Positions 1 to 7,146 of a stretch of 31,802 bases of DNA are shown here, in pieces. The translations under genes and the position numbers were made by a program. Source of the stretch: JBCCGI01 sp039029355. Its GTDB lineage: Bacteria; Planctomycetota; UBA1135; GCA-002686595. Numbering within the stretch: position 1 is the stretch's first letter; every line of letters starts with the position of its first letter. The DNA is taken from positions 1 through 31,802 of the forward strand of contig JBCCGI010000090.1 in the NCBI GenBank assembly GCA_039029355.1, written 5' to 3'. Below the pieces are notes generated by a model. That model saw only the letters and a program-made list of their open reading frames with translations, had not been told where the DNA came from and ran no database searches.

Positions 1-253
1 GATCAAGCTACTGCTGGCCGCGGGCCTGATCGTGAGCTTCGGGTCGTGGTGGATGATGCGCGACGTCGAGAGCGCGCCCGCCGGCCTCCGCGAGTCGATC
101 GAGCCGGCGGCCGGCGCGGGGCGCGAGGAGCGCGGCGCCTGCGCTACCAGCTCGATCGACTCGCGGAGGCCGGCGGGCTCGCTCTCGACGTCGCGCATCA
201 TCCACCACGACCCGAAGCTCACGATCAGGCCCGCGGCCAGCAGTAGCTTGATC
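1..253. repeat. Large imperfect inverted repeat (fold-back) at the window end
   Basis: Bases 1-104 are the reverse complement of about 150-253, with only one mismatch seen (near base 75), around an unpaired centre of about 45 bases. The right arm is in frame with the sigma factor gene, and the left arm is the same coding sequence turned round. An arm of this length at the very edge of a contig is the usual look of a chimeric fold-back read or assembly error rather than a biological hairpin, although a true inverted duplication cannot be excluded from sequence alone. Confidence 0.9.
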
Positions 254-855
254 GCGGTGGCGGTCGTCACGGCGGCGCCGGCTCCCAGCGTCGCGGCGGC
301 CGGCGGCTGGGCCAGCGGCAGCACCGCCAGGAGCCACGAGCGCCGGTCACCGAAGTCGCCGTCGAGGCGCTCGCGCAGCTTGGCGAGGCCGCGCTGGATC
401 TGGCTCTTCACCGTCGCGACCGGGACGCCGCGGCGCTTGGCGATCTCGCGCGGGGGCAGCTCCTCATAGAACCGGTGCAGCAGGACGGTGCGGTAGGGCT
501 CGTCGAGCGACATCAGGAGCCCAGCCACCCGCTGGCCGACCTGGAAGCGGTCGACCAGCTCGTCGGTCGCGGGCAGCACGTCCTCGCGGGCGCCGGCGGC
601 CTCGCGCGCCGCGCGGTTGTCGCCGGAGCGATGCCCCTCGCTGGACAGGTTGCGGACGACCGTCGAGAGCCAGCCGCGCAGGCGCCCCTGCTCGTGCGGC
701 GGGCGCTCCAGCGCGCGGACCATGGCGTCCTGGACCACGTCGTCGGCGGCGTGCTCGTCCGCGACCAGCCTGCGGGCGAGGGCGCGCATCCAGCCGACGT
801 GCTCAGCCAGGAGCTCGGACGTGAGATTCGGGTTCGGGCTCTGTTGGTGACTCAT
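1..855 (-). CDS. ECF sigma-70 factor with C-terminal membrane segment (3' end disrupted)
   Basis: Extracytoplasmic-function RNA polymerase sigma factor. Reading from ATG at 855, region 2 lies at about residues 12-75 and includes DEHAADDVVQDAM and the LRGWLSTVVRN stretch. Region 4 lies at about 110-170, with PPREIAKRRGVPVATVKSQI as its helix-turn-helix. A Pro/Ala linker follows, then one hydrophobic segment at about 197-221 ending in SWWMM, so the protein is probably anchored in the membrane, as some planctomycete ECF factors with C-terminal extensions are. From about residue 236 on, the reading frame runs into the fold-back repeat. The frame stays open to base 1, but the last 35-50 residues are probably not real and the true C terminus is missing. 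A G-rich stretch just upstream of the start could serve as ribosome binding site. No anti-sigma gene is visible. Confidence 0.85.
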   Translation of the reverse strand, partial: MSHQQSPNPNLTSELLAEHVGWMRALARRLVADEHAADDVVQDAMVRALERPPHEQGRLRGWLSTVVRNLSSEGHRSGDNRAAREAAGAREDVLPATDELVDRFQVGQRVAGLLMSLDEPYRTVLLHRFYEELPPREIAKRRGVPVATVKSQIQRGLAKLRERLDGDFGDRRSWLLAVLPLAQPPAAATLGAGAAVTTATAIKLLLAAGLIVSFGSWWMMRDVESEPAGLRESIELVAQAPRSSRPAPAAGSIDSRRPAGALSTSRIIHHDPKLTIRPAASSSLI

Positions 856-857
856 GG

Positions 858-878
858 CCCCCCCCTAGATGGAGGGGG
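858..878 (-). promoter_or_regulatory. G/C hairpin over the ribosome binding region of the ECF sigma gene
   Basis: Read on the minus strand, five C residues (complement of 874-878) can pair with the run of eight G residues (complement of 858-865) that ends two bases before the ATG. The G run is the only Shine-Dalgarno-like element there, so the hairpin could limit initiation. The pairing is seen in the sequence; a regulatory role is only inferred. Confidence 0.3.
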
Positions 879-1069
879 TCGCGAATCGTTGGCGAGGGAA
901 TCCCTGGAAATCCGTCCGGGGCGGCGGAGGCCGTCCCGCGGGCGGTTTCCCGCTCCGCGGCGGGGGACGCCCGCCGGCGTTCTCGTGTCTGATCCGACAG
1001 CCCGCCCCCCGTGAGCTGGAACGGGCTTCGGGCTAGACTCGTCGCCTCGCACCTTCAGGAGGCTCCCGA

Positions 1070-3076
1070 ATGTTCCGCACCCTTCTCAGCGCCCTCGCAC
1101 CCGTTGCTCTCGCCGCTGCGCCGCTCGCGCAGGATCAGGACCCCTCGCCGATCGAGGCCGCGCTGGCGCGCGCCGACGCGGCGCTCGAGGCCATCGCCAG
1201 CCGGCCGGCCGAAGAGCGCACCTTCGACAACACCGTCCGCGCCGTCGACGACGTGCAGGCGAGCTTCTTCGAGGAAGCCCGCATGCCCGGGTTCCTGGCC
1301 CAGGTCTCGACCGACCCGGACGAGCGCGCCGTGGGCCGCCGCGCCTCGGCGGACATGGGCAACTGGTTCGACAAGCTCTATCAGAACGAGGCGCTCTACC
1401 TCGCCGTCAAGGACGTCGTCGACAGCGGCCTGGCACCCCAGGGCGAGGGCGGGCGCTACGCCGAGCGTCTGCTGCGCGACTTCCGCCGCGCCGGGATGAG
1501 CCTGCCGAAGGAGAAGCGCGACCGCCTGGCCGCGATCGACGCCGAGCTGAACGAGGTCGGCATCGAGTTCGGGCAGAACATCGCCGAGGACGAGAGCGCC
1601 GTGCTGCTCGCGCCCGAAGAGTGCTTCGGCGTTCCGGTGGACGTGCTGGCCTCGCTCCCGCGGCTTTCGGGGCTGTACGTGGTCGAGATGAAGGGCTCGG
1701 TCGTGCGCCCCTTCTGGAACCTGTGCGAGGTCGAGTCGACGCGCAAGAAGCTCTCGCTGACCTATGCGCGCCGCGCGGGGCAGAAGAACGTCGACGTGCT
1801 CGAGAAGATGATCAAGCTGCGCGCCGAGAAGGCGCAGCTGCTCGGCTATGCCAACACCGCCGAGTACGCGACCGAGATCAAGATGGCCGCAACGCCGGAC
1901 AACGTCTGGGCCTTCTACGAGGAGCTGCGTCCGAAGCTGCGCAAGAAGGCCGAGCAGGACTTCGAGGAGTTCCAGAACGCCAAGCGCGAGCACACCGGCA
2001 ACGCGGACGCGAAGTTCGAGCCCTGGGACTTCAGCTTCTACCTGTCCTGGCTCAGCAAGGAGAAGTACGCCGTCGACCGCGAGAAGGTCCGCGAGTACTT
2101 CCCGATGGAGCGCGTGGTCAAGGGCGTCTTCGACGTCACTCAGGAGCTCTTCGGCCTGCGCTTCCAGGAGATCACCGACCAGGCGGCCGAGCGCGGGCGC
2201 CTGATCTGGCACGAGGACGTGAAGCTCTACGAGGTGTGGGACGACGTCACGGGCGAGCTGCTCGGCGAGTTCTACACCGACCTGCACCCACGTCCGGGCA
2301 AGTACACGCACGCGGCCCAGTTCCCGCTGACGATGCGCAAGGAGTGGGCCGACGGCAGCGTCACGCGCCCGCTCGTCGCGCTGGTCTGCAACTTCACCAA
2401 GCCGACGATCGACAAGCCCGCGCTGCTCTCGCACGACGAGGTCGAGACCTTCTTCCACGAGTTCGGCCACTGCCTCCACTCGATCCTGACCGAGGCCACC
2501 TACTCCGAGTTCTCCGGCACGTCGGTGGCGCGCGACTTCGTCGAGGCGCCGTCGCAGATGCTCGAGAACTGGATCTGGGATGCGAACGTGCTGAGCCGCT
2601 TCGCCAAGCACTACCAGACCGGCGAGACCCTGCCGCGCGAGATCCTCAACGGGATGATCGCGGCGAAGAACCTCGGCTCGGGCCTCAGCGCCGAGGGGCA
2701 GGTGTTCTTGGGCCTGATGGACTTCACGTACCACACCGACGCGGACGGCGAGCTCGACACGACCGCCGTGCGCACGCAGGTGTACGCCGATACGCGGCTG
2801 TTCGACGCGACCCCGGGCCTCTACAGCCAGGCGGCCTTCGGCCACCTGAACGGCTACCACGCCGGCTACTACGGCTACCTGTGGTCGCTGGTCTACGCCC
2901 AGGACATGTTCAGCCGCTTCAAGGCCGACGGCATCATGAACAAGGACACCGCGCGCGAGTACCGCAAGCGCGTGCTCGCCAAGGGTGGCACGGCCGAGGC
3001 GCTCGACCTGGTGAAGGACTTCCTGGGCCGCGATCCGAGCTCGGACGCGTTCCTGCGCCACCTGGGGCTGGAGTAG
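1070..3076 (+). CDS. Exported M3-family zinc oligopeptidase (thimet oligopeptidase/Dcp type)
   Basis: Zinc metallopeptidase of family M3 that cleaves short peptides. The 668-residue length is typical of the M3A group (Dcp, oligopeptidase A, thimet oligopeptidase). The active-site HEFGH is at residues 463-467, with the third zinc ligand Glu492 in DFVEAPSQ, 29 residues after His463 as in thimet oligopeptidase. The C-terminal GHLNGYHAGYYGYLWS segment matches the substrate-binding Tyr/His/Gly region of the family. The N terminus (MFRTLLSALAPVALAAAPLA, then Gln-Asp) looks like a signal peptide, so export to the periplasm is likely, unlike the cytosolic E. coli enzymes. The start is supported by AGGAGG at 1057-1062, 7 bases before the ATG. 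It stands alone, facing the B12 operon end-to-end with 16 bases between stops. Confidence 0.95.
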   Translation: MFRTLLSALAPVALAAAPLAQDQDPSPIEAALARADAALEAIASRPAEERTFDNTVRAVDDVQASFFEEARMPGFLAQVSTDPDERAVGRRASADMGNWFDKLYQNEALYLAVKDVVDSGLAPQGEGGRYAERLLRDFRRAGMSLPKEKRDRLAAIDAELNEVGIEFGQNIAEDESAVLLAPEECFGVPVDVLASLPRLSGLYVVEMKGSVVRPFWNLCEVESTRKKLSLTYARRAGQKNVDVLEKMIKLRAEKAQLLGYANTAEYATEIKMAATPDNVWAFYEELRPKLRKKAEQDFEEFQNAKREHTGNADAKFEPWDFSFYLSWLSKEKYAVDREKVREYFPMERVVKGVFDVTQELFGLRFQEITDQAAERGRLIWHEDVKLYEVWDDVTGELLGEFYTDLHPRPGKYTHAAQFPLTMRKEWADGSVTRPLVALVCNFTKPTIDKPALLSHDEVETFFHEFGHCLHSILTEATYSEFSGTSVARDFVEAPSQMLENWIWDANVLSRFAKHYQTGETLPREILNGMIAAKNLGSGLSAEGQVFLGLMDFTYHTDADGELDTTAVRTQVYADTRLFDATPGLYSQAAFGHLNGYHAGYYGYLWSLVYAQDMFSRFKADGIMNKDTAREYRKRVLAKGGTAEALDLVKDFLGRDPSSDAFLRHLGLE

Positions 3077-3092
3077 CCGCGCCGTCGGTCCT

Positions 3093-3767
3093 CTAGCGGC
3101 CGTCCTTGGAGACCGGCTCGATCGAATCAAAGCACAGGTGGCAGAAGTCGCCTGTCTCCTCAACGCGCTGACCGACGAGACGTAGGCCGTACTTGAAGCC
3201 GGGTGCATCCAGCACACAGGTGTGGTACTCGCCGTTCTCGCCGCAGGCGTCGAAGCCCTCGTGGCCGTGTCGCTCGCTGAGCTCGGCTAGAAGGGCCCGA
3301 TCGAGCGCTCTCCCGGCGATGGTCTCGTCGAAGCAGCTCTTCCGCGCAAGCGTGCAGACAACCCGCATCTCGAGCGATCGCAGCTTCTGCAGGGTCGCGA
3401 CTCGATCGGCCTGCCACAGAGGCCGCTCGACTTCGACCAACCCACGCGCGCGCTCGGCGATCCAGTTGTCGTGACCCTCGACCCGGTCCATGTCTCCGGT
3501 CACCAGCACCTCCGTGCCGCCCGCCGCGAGCTCCGCGATCGCCCGCTCATAGGACTCCTTGAGCGGCTCTCGGACCGGAACGCACCGGTGCTTCATCTGA
3601 AGCGCCTCTGCCTGGTGGCTCATGCACACCAACGGGTGAGCTAGGAACGGGCGCGGCGGATCGGGGACGAAGGTCACCAGTTGCTCGACCCTCAATCGGT
3701 CCTGCACGGCGAGCAGGGCCAGCACCGAGTCCTTGCCCCCGGTCCAAAGGACAGCAGCGTTCTTCAC
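3093..3767 (-). CDS. DUF71/COG2102 PP-loop ATPase, B12-salvage subgroup (diphthine-ammonia ligase family)
   Basis: Member of the DUF71/COG2102 adenine-nucleotide alpha-hydrolase family (Diphthami_syn_2). The N-terminal PP-loop TGGKDS, about residues 9-14, binds ATP, and the family hallmark GENGEYHT lies in the C-terminal third. In archaea and eukaryotes this family makes diphthamide, which bacteria lack; a published comparative study of DUF71/COG2102 assigned a separate bacterial subgroup to B12 salvage. Being the last gene of a cobalamin-riboswitch operon, directly after bluB, fits that subgroup. The start is GTG at 3767, four bases of overlap (GTGA) with the bluB stop, which implies translational coupling; the open frame further upstream is antisense-like and runs through bluB. 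The length of 224 residues is normal. The exact reaction is unknown. Confidence 0.88.
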   Translation of the reverse strand: MKNAAVLWTGGKDSVLALLAVQDRLRVEQLVTFVPDPPRPFLAHPLVCMSHQAEALQMKHRCVPVREPLKESYERAIAELAAGGTEVLVTGDMDRVEGHDNWIAERARGLVEVERPLWQADRVATLQKLRSLEMRVVCTLARKSCFDETIAGRALDRALLAELSERHGHEGFDACGENGEYHTCVLDAPGFKYGLRLVGQRVEETGDFCHLCFDSIEPVSKDGR

Positions 3768-4456
3768 TGTACGTCGCGAAGGTGGTCGGCGAGCGGCGCT
3801 TCGGCCGGCCTGCCCCAGCCGTCTTCGAACACGAGCTCCTCCATCGGCACCCTGGGGAGCCAGCCCGAGGTCTCGAGGGTCGCCTTGCTCGGGAACTCGG
3901 CCGTGTGGCCAACGCACAGGTACGCGACCGGCGCCACCCCGTCGGGAAGAGCAAGCAGCTTGGACAGCACTTCGTTGCGGAGGATACTAACCCAGCCGAT
4001 CCCGATGCCCTCCGCACGCGCGGCAAGCCACATGTTCTGCACGGCGGCGACGGTGCTGAACAGGTCAGCATCCAGCATCGTGTTCCTTCCAAGGACTGCG
4101 GGGCCGAAGCGCCCTCGGTCGCAGGTGACGCAGATGTTCAGCGGAGCGTCGAGGATTCCCTCGAGCTTCAGCGCCAGGTACCTGTCTCGTCGTTCTCCCT
4201 CGAAGCGTTCCGCACCGGCCAGGCGCTCTTCCTCGACGTGCTCACGAACGGCTGTGCGCAGCTTCCTGTCGCGAAGGACGATGAAGTTCCACGGCTGGCT
4301 GAAGCCGACGGACGGCGCCTGGGCACCCGATCGGAGGATGCGTGCAAGCGCTGAGTCCGGGATCGGGTCCGGCAGGAAGTGTCGAACGTCGCGGCGGGAC
4401 GAGATGGCCCGGTAGACCGCCTCGCGGTCCTGCGCGCTGAATGCGTGCTCACTCAC
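3764..4456 (-). CDS. bluB: BluB, 5,6-dimethylbenzimidazole synthase (flavin destructase)
   Basis: Oxygen-dependent enzyme of the nitroreductase fold that breaks down reduced FMN to 5,6-dimethylbenzimidazole, the lower ligand of cobalamin. The sequence reads as BluB rather than a general nitroreductase: RRDVRHFLPDPIP at residues 21-33, APSVGFSQPWNFI at 47-59, a DAPLNICVTCDR block, and GIGIGWVSIL at 150-159. Asp23 and Ser157 match the Asp32/Ser167 pair important in the Sinorhizobium enzyme, with almost the same spacing. It starts with GTG, four bases after the stop of the 103-residue gene, and overlaps the DUF71 gene by four bases. Lying in the riboswitch operon, it should be made when B12 is scarce. 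The 230-residue length is usual for the family. Confidence 0.93.
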   Translation of the reverse strand: MSEHAFSAQDREAVYRAISSRRDVRHFLPDPIPDSALARILRSGAQAPSVGFSQPWNFIVLRDRKLRTAVREHVEEERLAGAERFEGERRDRYLALKLEGILDAPLNICVTCDRGRFGPAVLGRNTMLDADLFSTVAAVQNMWLAARAEGIGIGWVSILRNEVLSKLLALPDGVAPVAYLCVGHTAEFPSKATLETSGWLPRVPMEELVFEDGWGRPAEAPLADHLRDVQ

Positions 4457-4460
4457 CGAG

Positions 4461-4772
4461 TCAGAGCTCCCTCGCCAGTTCGAAGTACCTCTCGGGGATC
4501 GGGATCCCCTCCAGATGGCGCCGATGGGTCTGAATGCGCCGGGTGACCTTGTCCCCTTCGGTCAGCACAAGCGTCCCCGAGTTGCGAGGCTCTTGCAGCA
4601 CCTCCGAGGCGCCGAGGACGACGCGCACCGAGGCCGCGAGTTTCACCCGCAAGCACTCGGACTCCTGCCCCGAATCGTGTGCATAGCCGCAGAGGCAGAA
4701 GACGTCCGTCAGCACGAAGATCTTCAACCGTGGCTTGGCTTCCAGGAGCTTGCGCAGACGCCCGAGCTTCAT
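4461..4772 (-). CDS. Unrecognised 103-residue protein in the B12 operon
   Basis: I do not recognise this protein. It begins MKLGRLRKLLEAKPRLKIFV, continues with a short Cys cluster (FCLCGYAHDSGQESEC, cysteines near residues 26, 28 and 40), then a beta-rich stretch (RVVLGASEVL, GTLVLTEGDKVTRRI) and a charged C-terminal helix. It has no membrane segment or signal peptide, so it is probably cytosolic. The three cysteines could bind a metal or cluster, but no known motif is complete. It sits 13 bases after the DUF6580 stop, with a GGGGGTGG ribosome-binding-like stretch, and 4 bases before bluB, so it is translated from the same riboswitch-controlled message. That context makes a role in cobalamin uptake, salvage or lower-ligand handling likely, but this is inference only. 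Confidence 0.75.
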   Translation of the reverse strand: MKLGRLRKLLEAKPRLKIFVLTDVFCLCGYAHDSGQESECLRVKLAASVRVVLGASEVLQEPRNSGTLVLTEGDKVTRRIQTHRRHLEGIPIPERYFELAREL

Positions 4773-4785
4773 GTGCCGCCACCCC

Positions 4786-5355
4786 CTAGGTCTGCAGGGC
4801 GGTCGGAGGCGCGAGCGCTTCGAAGCGGCGTTGCAACAGGGCGAAGCCCCCGAAGAGGACCGAGCCGTACGCCGCGTAGCCGGCCAGGGTGTTCGCGAGG
4901 AAGGGGATGGCGGCGACGTAGCACGCGACCAGTCCGCTTCCCGTCGGCGGGTACATTCCGCTCCCGGCCCACACCGCGAAGTTCACCACCAGGTAGAACA
5001 GCAGCGCCGAGAGAATCGACCCACGGGCGATGCCGGCGGGCCGTACGTTTGCGCGCATCCGCATGCCCAACCAGGCGGACGCCGCGATGCACGCGTAGAT
5101 CACCAGCGTCATCCATCCCAGGCTCCATCCGTTGACGACCGCGAAGACGCAGTCCGACAGGAACATCGCGGCCAGGGGCGCGACTACCGCGGCGATCCGC
5201 GAGGCGAAGTATGCGCCTCCAAACAGCGCCATCGCGCCGAGCGGTGTGAAGTTCGGCGGGTGAGGGAGGAGGCGCGAGAGCGCTGCTGCCACGATCATGG
5301 CAACCAGCACGGTCGGGCGCAGACGAGGGCGCGGTGTGGCCTGGCGGGTGAACAC
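4786..5355 (-). CDS. DUF6580-type integral membrane protein, putative B12-related transporter component
   Basis: A 189-residue hydrophobic protein with about five or six membrane segments. The N-terminal block PNFTPLGAMALFGGAYF is typical of the DUF6580 family, whose size and topology resemble substrate-binding (S) components of ECF-type vitamin transporters. Standing first behind a cobalamin riboswitch and ahead of bluB, it most likely brings in cobalamin, a corrinoid precursor or a related substrate. No ECF energising genes (EcfA, EcfT) are in the window, so it would have to share them or act alone. The start is GTG at 5355, preceded by AAAAGGAGA about eight bases upstream, a good ribosome binding site; no better in-frame start lies between it and the riboswitch. 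The family call is moderately sure and the substrate is inferred from context. Confidence 0.82.
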   Translation of the reverse strand: MFTRQATPRPRLRPTVLVAMIVAAALSRLLPHPPNFTPLGAMALFGGAYFASRIAAVVAPLAAMFLSDCVFAVVNGWSLGWMTLVIYACIAASAWLGMRMRANVRPAGIARGSILSALLFYLVVNFAVWAGSGMYPPTGSGLVACYVAAIPFLANTLAGYAAYGSVLFGGFALLQRRFEALAPPTALQT

Positions 5356-5359
5356 GGAG

Positions 5360-5380
5360 GTCTCCTTTTCCGCGAGAGAC
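5360..5380 (-). promoter_or_regulatory. Possible Shine-Dalgarno-sequestering hairpin between riboswitch and first gene
   Basis: On the minus strand GTCTC (complement of 5376-5380) can pair with GAGAC (complement of 5360-5364), leaving an 11-base loop. The second arm and loop contain the AGGAG ribosome binding site of the DUF6580 gene. This would suit a riboswitch that acts on translation initiation. Only five base pairs are visible, so it is a suggestion. Confidence 0.35.
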
Positions 5381-5398
5381 TGTCGGAGCGTGAGATCA

Positions 5399-5537
5399 AC
5401 CGGGCCGTCTTCTGACTTACGCTTCGTTCTTCGCCAGCCCTTCCCAGCCCCAAGCGGGCCAGTGGTTCGCGCTGGCGTCGTCAGCGTTCACAGCGGCGGG
5501 ACCGTGGAGGATTCACACCTCGCTTCCGATACCCGGT
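5399..5537 (-). promoter_or_regulatory. Cobalamin (B12/AdoCbl-type) riboswitch
   Basis: The minus strand shows the conserved blocks of the cobalamin riboswitch in order. First is a closing P1 arm ACCGGG (complement of about 5532-5537), followed by GGAAGCGAGGTGTGAATCC and GGTCCCGCCGCTGTGA. Next comes ACCACTGG followed by GGGAAGG, and then the B12 box AAGTCAGAAGACGGCC (complement of about 5403-5418), closed by CCCGGT (complement of 5399-5404), which pairs with the first arm. Ligand binding in this class lowers expression downstream. Its end is 43 bases before the GTG of the DUF6580 gene, with no poly-T terminator between, so control by hiding the ribosome binding site is more likely than termination. 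The element covers a four-gene operon. Confidence 0.93.
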
Positions 5538-5610
5538 CGGCTCGCCATCCTAAGCTCGAGGCCGAGCTTCCTCCAAAAAGTCCTTCGCCGAAGGCACCTG
5601 GTGAGCCGAG

Positions 5611-7077
5611 CTACTTGGTGCGGAGCGCCGAGCTGACCCGCCCGAGAGCGTCGCGCAGCATGCTGAGCGTCCGCTCGACCGTGCTGAGGTGCGTGCGGAA
5701 CGCGAGCGCCGCGAAGCGCAGCACCACCCGGCCGTCGAGCGTCGTCGACGACAGGAACACGCGGCCGTCGTTGTGGACCTGCTCGACCAGCGCGCGGTTG
5801 AAGGCGTTGGCGTCGCCCTCCTCGGGCACCCAGCGGAACGTCGCGACCGACAGCTCCGGCTCGGGGCCGACCTCGAAGCCCAGCTTCTGCACCTCTTCAT
5901 AGAAGTGGCGCGTCAGCAGCAGCTTCTCCTCGAGCCCCGCGCGGAACGGCGCCACGCCGTGCAGCTTGAGCGGCAGCCACAGGCGTAGCCCGCGGAAGGG
6001 CTTGGTGAGCTCGGGCGAGAGCTCGGCGGGGGAGTCGATCACGCGCTCCTCACCCCGCTGCGCGTCCTGCATGTAGTTCGCCTGGTAGTAGTGCGAGCGG
6101 TGCAGCGCGCCCTTGTCCCTCACCAGCACCGCACCCAGACCGTAGGGGAGGAACAGCCCCTTGTGCGGGTCCATTACGACCGAGTCGGAAGCGGCCATGC
6201 CGGCGAGCGACGCCGGCGCCGACTCGGCGAGCGCGAAGAACGCGCCGTACGCGCCGTCGACGTGGTACCAAAGGTCGTGCTCGTGCGCGATCGCGCCGAG
6301 CTCGGCCAGCGGATCCACCGCGCCGACGTCGGTCGTGCCGGCCGACGCGATGACGAGCCACGGGATACGCCCCGCCGCGCGGTCCTCCCCGATCGCACGC
6401 GCCAGGTCGTCGGGCTCCATGCGGTAGCGCTCGTCGAGCCGGATGTAGCGCTTGTGGCAGCACTCTAGCCCCGCGATGCGCAGCGCCTTGTCGAGGCAGT
6501 GGTGCACGTGCTCCGACAGGTAGACGACGGCGCGGTCGTAGTCCTTGGGCTTGAGCCCCTTCGTGTCGCGCGCCGTGACGATCGCGATCAGGTTGGCGAT
6601 GCTGCCGCCCGAGGCGAGGTTCCCGCCGCCGCCTTCGGCGCTCGTCGGGTAGCCGACCATGCCAGCCATCCAGTCGAGCAGCTGGTTCTCGAGCTGCACC
6701 GCGCCGGGCCCGGCGAAGCTGACGCCGGCGTACTCGTTCGTGACGTCGGCGAGGTAGTCGCCGAGCGCGGAGTAGTAGAGCCCGCCGCCGGGGATGTAGC
6801 CGAGGTGGCCGCCCGAGGCCGGGTTGAGTCCCGGCTTCGTCACCGCGTCGCGGAAGAGCGCGAGCACCGGTCCGATGTCCGACGGCTCCTCGGAGATCGG
6901 TGAGCCCAGGAGCAGATGTGCACCGGACTTGTCGATCTCGTACGCGTTGCCGTCCTCCAGGCTCTCCAGGAAGTCCTCGCCGTGGGCGACGACCGTCTCG
7001 CGGACGGCGTGTCGGCCCGCGGCGTCGGGCTCCAGCCTCCGCGCGACTTCCTCCAGGGCCTGAATGCGCTCGATCAT
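5611..7077 (-). CDS. PLP-dependent group II amino acid decarboxylase (aromatic-L-amino-acid decarboxylase type)
   Basis: Pyridoxal-phosphate decarboxylase of fold type I, 488 residues, the usual length. Visible features are NPASGGHLGYIPGGGLYYSA near the N terminus, GGNLASGGSIANLIAI for phosphate binding, a TTDVGAVDP stretch, HVDGAYG supplying the Asp that contacts the pyridine nitrogen, and DPHKG with the Schiff-base Lys306. The family decarboxylates aromatic acids, glutamate, diaminobutyrate or similar acids; the substrate cannot be read from the sequence. The start is ATG at 7077 (MIERIQALEE); the frame runs on upstream into the divergent asparaginase-like gene, but only as antisense. The two genes share a 69-base divergent promoter region. 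It lies downstream of nothing on its strand, and its stop is about 70 bases ahead of the riboswitch of the next operon. Confidence 0.9.
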   Translation of the reverse strand: MIERIQALEEVARRLEPDAAGRHAVRETVVAHGEDFLESLEDGNAYEIDKSGAHLLLGSPISEEPSDIGPVLALFRDAVTKPGLNPASGGHLGYIPGGGLYYSALGDYLADVTNEYAGVSFAGPGAVQLENQLLDWMAGMVGYPTSAEGGGGNLASGGSIANLIAIVTARDTKGLKPKDYDRAVVYLSEHVHHCLDKALRIAGLECCHKRYIRLDERYRMEPDDLARAIGEDRAAGRIPWLVIASAGTTDVGAVDPLAELGAIAHEHDLWYHVDGAYGAFFALAESAPASLAGMAASDSVVMDPHKGLFLPYGLGAVLVRDKGALHRSHYYQANYMQDAQRGEERVIDSPAELSPELTKPFRGLRLWLPLKLHGVAPFRAGLEEKLLLTRHFYEEVQKLGFEVGPEPELSVATFRWVPEEGDANAFNRALVEQVHNDGRVFLSSTTLDGRVVLRFAALAFRTHLSTVERTLSMLRDALGRVSSALRTK

Positions 7078-7146
7078 CCCCGCAAGGTAGCGCGGGCGCG
7101 AGGTTTGGTGCAAACGCGGCGCCGGCCGGTATCTTCGGCGGCCGCC

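Noticed and set aside
1055..3217. 720-codon open frame on the minus strand across the M3 peptidase gene
   Set aside because: High GC makes long antisense frames common; composition is Val/Glu/Leu/Arg nonsense and it mirrors a clear M3 gene.
3093..3767. Annotation as true diphthamide synthase
   Set aside because: Bacteria lack diphthamide, and the gene ends a cobalamin-riboswitch operon; B12 salvage subgroup is preferred.
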